64,000 nucleotides of DNA. It comes from Aeromonas taiwanensis (GTDB lineage Bacteria > Pseudomonadota > Gammaproteobacteria > Enterobacterales > Aeromonadaceae). Under the pieces are notes generated by a model. The model was not told the origin of the DNA. It saw nothing but the letters and a program-made list of their open reading frames with translations, and made no database searches. Each line of letters opens with the position of its first letter. Within the stretch, counting starts at the first letter, position 1. The stretch is taken from positions 1 to 64,000 of the forward strand of contig NZ_CDDD01000087.1 in the NCBI RefSeq assembly GCF_000820165.1, in the 5' to 3' direction. The translations under genes were made by a program, and so were the position numbers. Below are positions 56,665 to 64,000 of the stretch, piece by piece.

Positions 56665-58512
56665 TCAGGGGGCGCGATAGAAACGGTTCAGCTCGTTCAT
56701 CACCTGGATCAGGGTCCCCATGTCCGGGGTGCCGTGCTTGATGGGGCGATAGGTCTCGCTGTCCAGCAGCTCGAAGTCACCCTGCTTGTTGAACTGGGTG
56801 ATGGTGTTGTCCTGATAGATGGCGAAGTCGTTCTGATCCCCGGCCAGCAGCCAGGTACGCGGACTGGCGTCGAACAGGCTGCGTCCCGTGCTGTAGTCGC
56901 GGGACGGGTTGCGCACCCCCAGCATGCCCTTCATCAGGGTCGGCACCAGATCCAGATGGCTGCTCGCCTGGGCCGGGGGCGGTGTTTCGGCGCCCGGCCA
57001 GGCCAGCACCATGGGCACCTGCACCTGATAGGTCGAGTAGTTGCTGCCATAGCCCCAGCTGTTGCTCTGGGTCTCGTTGAACTCCTGACCGTGGTTGGAG
57101 GTGATGACGACTATGGTCTGATCGTCGAGCCCCTGCTGCTGCAACCGGGTCACCATCTGCTCCAGCAGCTGGTCGGTGTAGAAGACCGCATTCTTGTAGC
57201 GATTCTCCAGCTTCGCCAGGTTCTCGGGGCGATAGGCGGTGGCCGGGTTGAACCGGGTCAGCTCGGGCTGGAAGGGCCCCTTGATGCTGGCTGGCACCTG
57301 ATAGTCCCCCGGGCTCGAGAGATAGACCAGGGAGAACCAGGGTCTGTCCGTCGTGCGGGTGTCGAGCCACTGCTGCCAGTCGTCGATCAGCAGGCTGTCG
57401 TCGGTCTGGCGGGAGACGAAGACCTGCTTGCGCAGGCCGGCGAGCAGGCTCTGCTTGTACTGCTTGGCATCTTCGAGGGCGCCGAACAGGCCGAACTGGT
57501 AATCCTGGCGCAGCATCTCGTCGAACAGCACCGGCGGGCGCTTGTCGGCACGAATGTCACCGTAATAGTGGCCGGGCAGCCCGTAGAAGAGGCTGAACAT
57601 CCCCATGGCTTCATCGTTGCCGCCACTCATGTGGTTGCGGAAGTTGAAGTGTTGATCCGCATAGCGCTGCAGATTGGGCATGTTGATGTTGTTGAGCATG
57701 TCGGCCCGCAGGGAGTCGACCACCACCACCAGCAGGTTCTTGTGCTCGCTCGGGGCGCTCACGCTGAGGGGGCGCAGCGGATAGAGGAGGCGGTGCTCCG
57801 CGCTGCCCTGATCCTCGGCCTTCTTCTCATACTGTTCGAGATCAAGCCAGCCATGCTTGGCCAGGAAGCTTCTGGCTGTCATGGGGTAGGAGAGGGGGAA
57901 GTTGGCGCGCTGCATGGTGATGGGCTGATACAGGGTGGCATCCGCCCAGCTGTTGACCAGGTGGGTCAGGATGAAGCAGACCAGCAGGGCCAGCCCCACC
58001 TGGTTGCCGTACTGGCGCCGCTTGCGCTTGTTGATCTTGCGCCACACATAGGCCGACAGCAGCAGCTGCAGCAGGAAGATGGCGGGCACGGCGACGAAGA
58101 TGATGCTCCAGATAGAGCCCTCCTCGGTCTGCGCCTGATCCAGCAAGAGTTGCCATACCTGACCATTGAGGTGGAACTTGAACAGCTGGAACACCTGGGT
58201 GTCGATGAGCAGCAGCACCAGCGCCAGGGTGGCGATGATGGACGACACGAAGCGCAGGGGTTTCTCCCTCGGCAGGATGAAGCTCAGGGGGAAGATGGTC
58301 AGCAGATAGGTGACGAAGCTCAGAAACGAGAAATGACCTATCCAGCTGATGATGAGATAGGTCACGCCGAGCGTGGTCGACGGCCAGCTGATGGAGCCCA
58401 GGTAGCGGGTCGCGATCAGCATGGCCAGGATGATGTTGAAGAAGGAGAACCAATGCCCCCAGGTGATCAGGCGAGAGACATTATCACGATAGGGGTTGCC
58501 GGTTTCGACCAT
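56665..58512 (-). CDS. yejM: YejM (PbgA/LapC) lipopolysaccharide-sensing inner membrane protein
   Basis: The 615-residue protein has five membrane helices (residues about 20-190), then a periplasmic alkaline-phosphatase/sulfatase-like domain (NLLVVVVDSLRADML, SGGNDEAMGMFSLFYGLPG, VVITSNHGQEFNE). Metal ligands of active sulfatases are only partly kept, consistent with a sensor. In E. coli it binds LPS and controls LpxC through LapB and FtsH. The yejL gene lies 43 bases upstream in the same operon, as in E. coli. Confidence 0.95.
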   Translation of the reverse strand: MVETGNPYRDNVSRLITWGHWFSFFNIILAMLIATRYLGSISWPSTTLGVTYLIISWIGHFSFLSFVTYLLTIFPLSFILPREKPLRFVSSIIATLALVLLLIDTQVFQLFKFHLNGQVWQLLLDQAQTEEGSIWSIIFVAVPAIFLLQLLLSAYVWRKINKRKRRQYGNQVGLALLVCFILTHLVNSWADATLYQPITMQRANFPLSYPMTARSFLAKHGWLDLEQYEKKAEDQGSAEHRLLYPLRPLSVSAPSEHKNLLVVVVDSLRADMLNNINMPNLQRYADQHFNFRNHMSGGNDEAMGMFSLFYGLPGHYYGDIRADKRPPVLFDEMLRQDYQFGLFGALEDAKQYKQSLLAGLRKQVFVSRQTDDSLLIDDWQQWLDTRTTDRPWFSLVYLSSPGDYQVPASIKGPFQPELTRFNPATAYRPENLAKLENRYKNAVFYTDQLLEQMVTRLQQQGLDDQTIVVITSNHGQEFNETQSNSWGYGSNYSTYQVQVPMVLAWPGAETPPPAQASSHLDLVPTLMKGMLGVRNPSRDYSTGRSLFDASPRTWLLAGDQNDFAIYQDNTITQFNKQGDFELLDSETYRPIKHGTPDMGTLIQVMNELNRFYRAP

Positions 58513-58555
58513 AGTGATCCATCTGCTTGAAAAACATCAAAGAATGCGAAGAAAC

Positions 58556-58783
58556 TCAGTGAGCATCGTGGCGATGATCTACCGAGGCGGTGAGCGCCTG
58601 GACGAACTTCTCGGTGATCGCCTGGCGTTGGGCCGGAGCCATGCCGTTGATGATGTTGGTGGTCAGGTTGCCGAGCACCATCAGACTGAGATCCACCGGG
58701 GCCTTGTGTTTCTCCAGGGCGGTGATCAGGTCGTTCATCAGGGCGTCAAACTGCTCGTTATTGTACTTTGATACGATGGGCAT
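58556..58783 (-). CDS. yejL: YejL (UPF0352) small protein
   Basis: The 75-residue helical protein starts [19 protein letters not shown] and contains [18 protein letters not shown], the YejL signature. It is soluble and its function is unknown. The start at 58783 matches the family; a longer frame to 58807 is not needed. It forms the yejL-yejM operon, divergent from yejK. Confidence 0.93.
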   Translation of the reverse strand: MPIVSKYNNEQFDALMNDLITALEKHKAPVDLSLMVLGNLTTNIINGMAPAQRQAITEKFVQALTASVDHRHDAH

Positions 58784-58856
58784 AATCTTGGGTTCATCTC
58801 GGTTCAAAGCGCCTTATAATACTTCACCCTTTCGGCTAACACTATGGCTTTGTGAC

Positions 58857-59918
58857 ATGAGTCTCGATATCGACAAGATCATTCTTCACTCCCTGCGCCC
58901 CGGCCCCGATGGCCAGCCCCACGCCGATACCCGCAGTCAGACCCTGCCTGCCGACGAGGCGGTACAGGGGCTGATGGCCGAGCTGCATCGCATCTACAAC
59001 GGCAAGGGGGGCAAGGGCTTCGGCTTCTTCGCCGACCCCGAGGCCGCCGTCGCCGAGCTGGCGGAGGGGGAAGATGCCCCCAAGCAGCCTTCCCCCGCTT
59101 TTCGCATCGCCCTGGAGCAGCTGCTGGCCGAGCAGAGCGAGTTCGTACCCTTCTCTGTCAACCTGACCCAGATGCTGGTTAAACAGCTGGTGGAGCATGC
59201 CCTCGACGAGCAGGGGGTGCTGCTCATCGCCAAGTACAACTACGTCGGGGTCGACTACCTGATGATTGCCCTGCTGGAGGGCAAGGAGAGCGTCACCGTC
59301 AGCGAGGCGCTGGAGCTGCGTCACATCCAGTATCTGGATATCGGCAAGCTCAATCTGGTGGCCCGTATAGATCTCACCGAGTGGAAGACCCAGGGCGATT
59401 CGCGTCGCTACATCACCTTCAGCAAGGGCCGGGTCGGCCGCAAGCTGGGGGACTTCTTCATGGATCTGCTGGGGGCCCGCGAGGGGATGGATGCCAAGAT
59501 CCAGAACAAGGGCCTGCTGCAGGCGGTGGACGATTATTGCGACAGCCGCCAGCTCGAGCCCGCCGAGCGCAATGATTACAAGAAGCAGGTCTTCAAATAT
59601 TGCACCGAGCAGGCGAGCGCCGGCGAAGAGATCGAAATCAGGGAGCTCTCTGCCGAACTCGCGTCGAAAGAGGCGGGGGAAGGGGATCTCGATTTCTACA
59701 GCTTCATCGGTCAGGAATACGAGCTGGAGGAGCGCTTCCCGGCCGACCGCTCCACCCTGCGCGGTCTGACCAAGTTTGTGGGCTCGGGGGGCGGCCTGAC
59801 CCTGAGTTTCGAGCAGAAGCTGCTCAACAGCCGGATTTTCTACGATCCCCAGACCGACACCCTGACCATCAAGGGCGTGCCGCCCAATCTCAAGGATCAA
59901 TTGCTGCGCCAGTCGTAA
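58857..59918 (+). CDS. yejK: Nucleoid-associated protein YejK (NdpA)
   Basis: The 353-residue product aligns with YejK: MSLDIDKIILHSL, the DUF3850-free core GVLLIAKYNYVGVDYLMIALLEGKESV, LDFYSFIGQEYELEERFPADR and the C-terminal GGLTLSFEQKLLNSRI. It is a nucleoid protein of unknown detailed role. ATG 58857 is 73 bases from the divergent yejL start. Preceded by GTGAC only, a weak ribosome site. Confidence 0.95.
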   Translation: MSLDIDKIILHSLRPGPDGQPHADTRSQTLPADEAVQGLMAELHRIYNGKGGKGFGFFADPEAAVAELAEGEDAPKQPSPAFRIALEQLLAEQSEFVPFSVNLTQMLVKQLVEHALDEQGVLLIAKYNYVGVDYLMIALLEGKESVTVSEALELRHIQYLDIGKLNLVARIDLTEWKTQGDSRRYITFSKGRVGRKLGDFFMDLLGAREGMDAKIQNKGLLQAVDDYCDSRQLEPAERNDYKKQVFKYCTEQASAGEEIEIRELSAELASKEAGEGDLDFYSFIGQEYELEERFPADRSTLRGLTKFVGSGGGLTLSFEQKLLNSRIFYDPQTDTLTIKGVPPNLKDQLLRQS

Positions 59919-59942
59919 TGTGATCCAGGCATCAAATTTTGC

Positions 59943-59976
59943 AAAAAGGCACCGGAGCGCCCTCCGGTGCCTTTTT
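59943..59976 (+). terminator. Terminator of yejK
   Basis: AAAAAGGCACCGGA/TCCGGTGCCTTTTT stem-loop 24 bases after the stop. Confidence 0.93.
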
Positions 59977-60313
59977 ATTTAAGGGGTGATGAAGTTGGAA
60001 ACCGGTGCGGTACTTTTGCTAACACATAAATCAAAATAATGCGGATGAAAGGGTTTTCAATGTGATGAAATCCCTTTCATTGGTGTAAATATATTTCTTT
60101 TCGGTAATTTAATTTCTGAATCTTGGCAAAAATATGGGGGTGACTCTCGCTAAGTCGCTGAAATAAGAAAATGTTTTCATAACTTTCTGGAAGAAAATAC
60201 GTAATTGCATTTCAAAAATGCGAGGCGTGTCATGTGAGGCGTTGACCGCTTGGGATAATATTCACCTTGCACACAATGCTCTTACAGCGCGGAACTAATA
60301 CAAGGAAAGGCTC
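59977..60313. promoter_or_regulatory. malE upstream control region
   Basis: The region is AT-rich. ATGAAAGGG (60045-60053) and CCCTTTCAT (60072-60080) form a 9-bp dyad around an 18-base centre. GGGGTGATGA at 59983-59992 faintly resembles a MalT box (GGGGATGAGG). No clear CRP site was found. No gene is supported. AAGGAAAGG ends the region as the malE ribosome binding site. Confidence 0.4.
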
Positions 60314-61495
60314 ATGAAAAAGAAATTGCTGTCATCCCTGATCGGTCTGGCTACCCTGGGCGTGGCTTGCTCTGCCACTGCTGCGATTGACGAAGGTCAG
60401 CTGACCATCTGGATCAACGGTGACAAGGGCTACAACGGCCTGGCCGAAGTCGGCAAGAAATTCGAAGCCGAGACCGGCATCAAGGTGACCGTCGCTCACC
60501 CGGATCAGGTTGAAGTGAAATTCCAGCAAGCCGCCGCTACCGGCAACGGCCCGGACATCTTCTTCTGGGCTCACGACCGTTACGGTGAGTGGGTCAAGTC
60601 CGGTCTGCTGGTACCCGTGACCCCGAACGCCGCCACCAAGGCCAAGTTCGAGCAGTTCGCCTGGGATGCCATGACCGTCGATGGCAAGACCTACGGTTAC
60701 CCGGTCGCGGTTGAAGCCGTCAGCCTGATTTACAACAAGGATCTGTTGCCCAACCCGCCGAAGACCTTCGAAGAGATCGCCAAGATCGACGAAGAGCTGA
60801 AGAAGAATGGCAAGCGCGCCATCATGTGGGCCTATGACACCCCCTACTTCAGCTACCCCCTGGTGGCTGCCAACGGTGGTTATGCCTTCAAGAAGACCGC
60901 CACCGGCTATGACGTGAAAGACACCGGCGTGGCCAACGCTGGTGCCAAGGCTGGCGTAGGCTACATCTCCGAGATGATCAAGTCCGGTCACCTGGAGAAG
61001 GGCATCGACTACGGTGTGATGGATGCCAAGTTCAACAAGGGCGAAGTGGCCATGATGATCAATGGTCCCTGGGCCTGGAGCAACCTGGACAAGAGCGGCA
61101 TCAAGTACGGCGTCGCGCCGCTGCCGACCCTGAAGGGTCAGCCGGCCAAGGCCTTCGTCGGCGTGCTCGGTGCCACCATCAACGCCGCCAGCCCGAACAA
61201 GGATCTGGCCATCGAGTTCCTCGAGAACTACCTGCTGACCGACGCCGGTCTGGCGCCGGTTAACGCCGACAAGCCGCTGGGCGCCGTGGCCCTGAAGTCC
61301 TTCCAGAAGACCCTGGAAGCGGACCCCAACATCAAGGCCACCATGCAGAACGCCCAGAATGGCGAACCGATGCCGTCCGTGCCCGAGATGAGCCGTTTCT
61401 GGTCCTCCTTCGAAACTGCCCTCAAAAACGTCACCTCTGGCCGTCAGAGCGTTGACGAAGCGCTGGATACCGCTGCCAAGCGTATCGTTCAGTAA
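60314..61495 (+). CDS. malE: Maltose/maltodextrin-binding periplasmic protein
   Basis: The 393-residue solute-binding protein has a 23-residue signal peptide ([19 protein letters not shown]). The mature part starts [37 protein letters not shown] and contains [39 protein letters not shown] and the hinge regions, very similar to E. coli MalE. It delivers maltose and maltodextrins to MalFGK2. First gene of malEFG; malK is not in this window. Confidence 0.97.
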   Translation: MKKKLLSSLIGLATLGVACSATAAIDEGQLTIWINGDKGYNGLAEVGKKFEAETGIKVTVAHPDQVEVKFQQAAATGNGPDIFFWAHDRYGEWVKSGLLVPVTPNAATKAKFEQFAWDAMTVDGKTYGYPVAVEAVSLIYNKDLLPNPPKTFEEIAKIDEELKKNGKRAIMWAYDTPYFSYPLVAANGGYAFKKTATGYDVKDTGVANAGAKAGVGYISEMIKSGHLEKGIDYGVMDAKFNKGEVAMMINGPWAWSNLDKSGIKYGVAPLPTLKGQPAKAFVGVLGATINAASPNKDLAIEFLENYLLTDAGLAPVNADKPLGAVALKSFQKTLEADPNIKATMQNAQNGEPMPSVPEMSRFWSSFETALKNVTSGRQSVDEALDTAAKRIVQ

Positions 61496-61570
61496 GCACG
61501 CACTATCCGGGAGGCCGCAACGGCCTCCCACTCTCTCAAATCTCTCTTGGCGCAATAAAGGTTAATTGGC

Positions 61571-63226
61571 ATGGAAGTAGTACCTGCTCTCGAATCCTAT
61601 GCCGGTCCGAAGAAAGACAAGTACGTCTGGCTAAAGTGGACCATGGCGGCACTGATCGCAGTGCTTAATGGTTATGCGGCCGTGATGATGTATGCCAGCG
61701 GTGAGTGGGTGTTTGCCCTGCTCGATCTGGTGGTCGTCTCCGTCGGTCTCTATGTCTTCATGAACAAGAAGACCTATGCCCACCGCTATATTTTCCCCGG
61801 TGTGGCAGGCATGGTTGTTTTTATCATCTTCCCTCTTGCCTACACCATCGGCATCGCCTTCACCAACTATTCGGGGTCCAACCTGCTCTCCATCGAGCAG
61901 GCACGGGATTACCATCTTAAAAAAACCTACAAGGTGGCGGGCGGTGAATTCGATTTCACCCTCCTGGGTGGTGAGAACAATCAGTTTCAGCTTCTGCTGC
62001 AACAGGACGAGCAATCCTTTATCAGTCAACCTCTTACTCTGCTGAACAACAAGGCCCGTGAACTGGCAGTCCGTGAAGGGCGAGTCCATGACGAGCCCCA
62101 GGTGGTTCAGCTGCAACCCCTGGCCGGGGAGGCGACCGACAAGGCGGCCCCCATCCGTGCCATCGTCGATCACCGCACTCACCTGAGCGCGCTGGATGTG
62201 GTGCTGCCCGAGGGCAACATCCACCTGACCCTGAGCAGCCTGCGCAAGTTCGCCGCCCAGAAGCCGCTCTATACCCAGCTGGTCGACGGCGTCGTGCTCA
62301 AGTCGGGCGTGATGATCAAGGAAAGCAACCTGCTGCGTGACAACCAGAGCGGCGAGCTGATGCTGCCCAACGGTGACACCGGCTTCTACCAGTACATCGA
62401 TGCAGAAGGCCACTTCGTCGGCAAGGGCGTTGCCCCCGGTTTCGTGGTGAGCGTGGGTTGGAAAAACTTCATGCGCATCATGACCGACCCGGGCATCCAG
62501 GGTCCCTTCATGCAGATCTTCGTCTGGACCGTGATCTTCTCCGCCTGCTCGGTGGCGTTCACCCTGGCGATCGGCATGGTGCTGGCCTGTCTGGTGCAGT
62601 GGGAACAGCTCAAGGGGCGCGGTTTCTACCGGGTCATGCTGATCCTGCCCTATGCCATTCCGGCGTTCATCTCCATCCTGGTGTTCAAGGGCCTGTTCAA
62701 CCAGAACTTCGGCGAGATCAACCTGTTCCTGGAAGCGGCGTTCGGCATCAAGCCTGACTGGTACACCAACCCCTTCCTGGCCAAGGTGATGATCCTCATC
62801 GTCAACACCTGGCTCGGCTACCCCTACATGATGATCCTCTGCATGGGCCTGCTCAAGGCCATCCCGGAAGATCTCTACGAGGCGTCCGCCATGGACGGGG
62901 CCGGTCCGGTACAGAACTTCTTCAAGATCACCGTACCGCTCCTGATGAAGCCGCTGACACCCCTGCTGATCGCATCCTTTGCTTTCAACTTCAACAACTT
63001 CGTACTTATCCAGCTGTTGACGAACGGGGCACCGGACATTATAGGGGCCACCACGCCAGCCGGGACCACCGACCTGCTGGTGAGCTACACCTACCGGATC
63101 GCGTTCCAGGGCTCGGGTGGTCAGGACTACGGTCTGGCCAGTGCCATCGCCACCGCCATCTTCCTCATCGTGGGTGCGCTGGCCTTGCTCAACCTGAAAT
63201 TGTCCAAAGCCGACAAGCAACTGTAA
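61571..63226 (+). CDS. malF: Maltose ABC transporter permease MalF
   Basis: The 551-residue inner-membrane protein has eight membrane segments and a large periplasmic P2 loop (residues about 100-300). The N-terminal AYTIGIAFTNYSGSNLLS leads into it. The cytoplasmic EAA loop reads YEASAMDGAGPVQNFFKITVPLL. E. coli MalF is 514 residues; the extra length is mainly in the N-terminal segment and P2. It pairs with MalG. 75 bases from malE, 12 from malG. Confidence 0.95.
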   Translation: MEVVPALESYAGPKKDKYVWLKWTMAALIAVLNGYAAVMMYASGEWVFALLDLVVVSVGLYVFMNKKTYAHRYIFPGVAGMVVFIIFPLAYTIGIAFTNYSGSNLLSIEQARDYHLKKTYKVAGGEFDFTLLGGENNQFQLLLQQDEQSFISQPLTLLNNKARELAVREGRVHDEPQVVQLQPLAGEATDKAAPIRAIVDHRTHLSALDVVLPEGNIHLTLSSLRKFAAQKPLYTQLVDGVVLKSGVMIKESNLLRDNQSGELMLPNGDTGFYQYIDAEGHFVGKGVAPGFVVSVGWKNFMRIMTDPGIQGPFMQIFVWTVIFSACSVAFTLAIGMVLACLVQWEQLKGRGFYRVMLILPYAIPAFISILVFKGLFNQNFGEINLFLEAAFGIKPDWYTNPFLAKVMILIVNTWLGYPYMMILCMGLLKAIPEDLYEASAMDGAGPVQNFFKITVPLLMKPLTPLLIASFAFNFNNFVLIQLLTNGAPDIIGATTPAGTTDLLVSYTYRIAFQGSGGQDYGLASAIATAIFLIVGALALLNLKLSKADKQL

Positions 63227-63238
63227 GGAGGCTTCAAC

Positions 63239-64000
63239 ATGGCAATCGTACAACCCAAGTCTGTCAAATACCGGGTGTGGGCAACCCACCTGGTGATGTG
63301 GGGCTTCCTGGCACTGATCATCTTCCCGCTGATCATGGTCATCGCCATCTCGTTCCGTAACGGCAACTTCTCGGTGGGGGAAATCATCCCCACCAATCCG
63401 ACCCTGGATCACTGGAAGCTGGCACTCGGCATGTCCATCACCAATGCCGACGGCAGCGTCACGCCGCCGCCGTTCCCGGTGCTGACCTGGCTGTGGAACT
63501 CCATCAAGGTCGCGGGCATCACCGCCCTGATGATCGTGGTGCTCTCCACCACCTGTGCCTACGCCTTCGCCCGTCTGCGGTTCCGTGGCAAGTCCACCAT
63601 CCTGCAGGGCATGCTGATCTTCCAGATGTTCCCGGCGGTGCTGGCCCTGGTGGCCATCTATGCCCTGTTCAACAAGATCGGTGACTACATCCCCTGGCTG
63701 GGTCTCAACACCCACGGCGGTCTGATCCTGGCCTACATGGGGGGCATCGCCCTGCACGTCTGGACCATCAAGGGCTACTTCGAGACCATCGACTCATCGC
63801 TCGAAGAGGCGGCGGCCATCGACGGTGCCACCCCGTGGCAGGCGTTCCGCCTGATCCTGCTGCCCCTGTCGGTGCCCATCCTGGCGGTGGTGTTCATCCT
63901 GGCCTTCATCGGTTCCATCACCGAGGTGCCAATGGCCTCCATCCTGCTGCAGGATGTGAACAACCTGACTCTGGCGGTCGGTGCCCAGCAGTACCTCTAT
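63239..64000 (+). CDS. malG: Maltose ABC transporter permease MalG (3' end outside window)
   Basis: The 254 codons present start [20 protein letters not shown] and show the first helices, [13 protein letters not shown], and the EAA loop [24 protein letters not shown] that contacts the MalK ATPase. E. coli MalG is 296 residues, so about 42 are missing. TAAGGAGG at the malF stop is also the malG ribosome site. Confidence 0.96.
   Translation, partial: MAIVQPKSVKYRVWATHLVMWGFLALIIFPLIMVIAISFRNGNFSVGEIIPTNPTLDHWKLALGMSITNADGSVTPPPFPVLTWLWNSIKVAGITALMIVVLSTTCAYAFARLRFRGKSTILQGMLIFQMFPAVLALVAIYALFNKIGDYIPWLGLNTHGGLILAYMGGIALHVWTIKGYFETIDSSLEEAAAIDGATPWQAFRLILLPLSVPILAVVFILAFIGSITEVPMASILLQDVNNLTLAVGAQQYLY

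Noticed and set aside
61631-63757. 708-codon minus-strand frame
   Set aside because: Antisense to malF and malG; His/Asp/Gln-rich shadow composition.

Overview
The window reads as a piece of an Aeromonas-like gammaproteobacterial chromosome. Most of it is GC-rich (by eye a little above 60 %), densely coding, with strong Shine-Dalgarno sites and G/C-ending codons. The gene families (speA, glpFKTRDQ, aroF-tyrA, maoP-hdfR, yejKLM, malEFG, ecotin, GlyGly-CTERM protease) match that lineage. Species cannot be fixed from sequence reading alone, and no rRNA, tRNA, CRISPR array, transposase or integrase was seen.

Layout. 1-9.7 kb: an OlsF-like ornithine-lipid acyltransferase (cut by the window edge), peptidase T, biosynthetic arginine decarboxylase behind a leader of about 650 nt, a small unknown gene, an MHYT-GGDEF-EAL cyclic-di-GMP protein and a histidine phosphatase. 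9.78-15.93 kb: an AT-richer island with a Vsr endonuclease and a C5-cytosine methyltransferase (divergent), facing a tightly coupled three-gene operon of a GHKL ATPase and two proteins I do not recognise. A 10-bp direct repeat flanks the island and a perfect 35-bp palindrome sits where the two transcription units converge. This is the best candidate for an undescribed system, probably restriction-like or anti-phage.

16-31 kb: core and accessory metabolism. This covers a VOC protein, gdhA, rluF, a deaminase/CynX-type transporter pair with a divergent LysR regulator, ybaM, an acyl-CoA thioesterase, a DMT exporter, yebE, and a MocR regulator divergent from a complete cytochrome bd operon (cydA-cydB-cydX). 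31-34.4 kb: MFS exporter, dkgB, two small-molecule enzymes, a DUF6404-like membrane protein and a YafC-type regulator. 34.6-42.9 kb: a near-complete glycerol/glycerol-3-phosphate regulon (glpK, glpF, glpT, glpR, glpD, glpQ) with candidate GlpR operators between the divergent units. 43.2-45.5 kb: aroF-tyrA with a TyrR box. 45.6-47.6 kb: hdfR, maoP and ecotin.

47.8-56.5 kb: one long leftward operon behind a strong Fur box. It encodes a TonB-dependent receptor, a secreted oligopeptidase B-like serine peptidase, a zinc metalloprotease with P domain and GlyGly-CTERM tail, and two DUF1566 proteins. I infer an iron-regulated surface proteolysis and uptake module. 56.6-60 kb: yejM-yejL with divergent yejK. 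60.3-64 kb: malE, malF and the start of malG, the maltose ABC importer, running out of the window.
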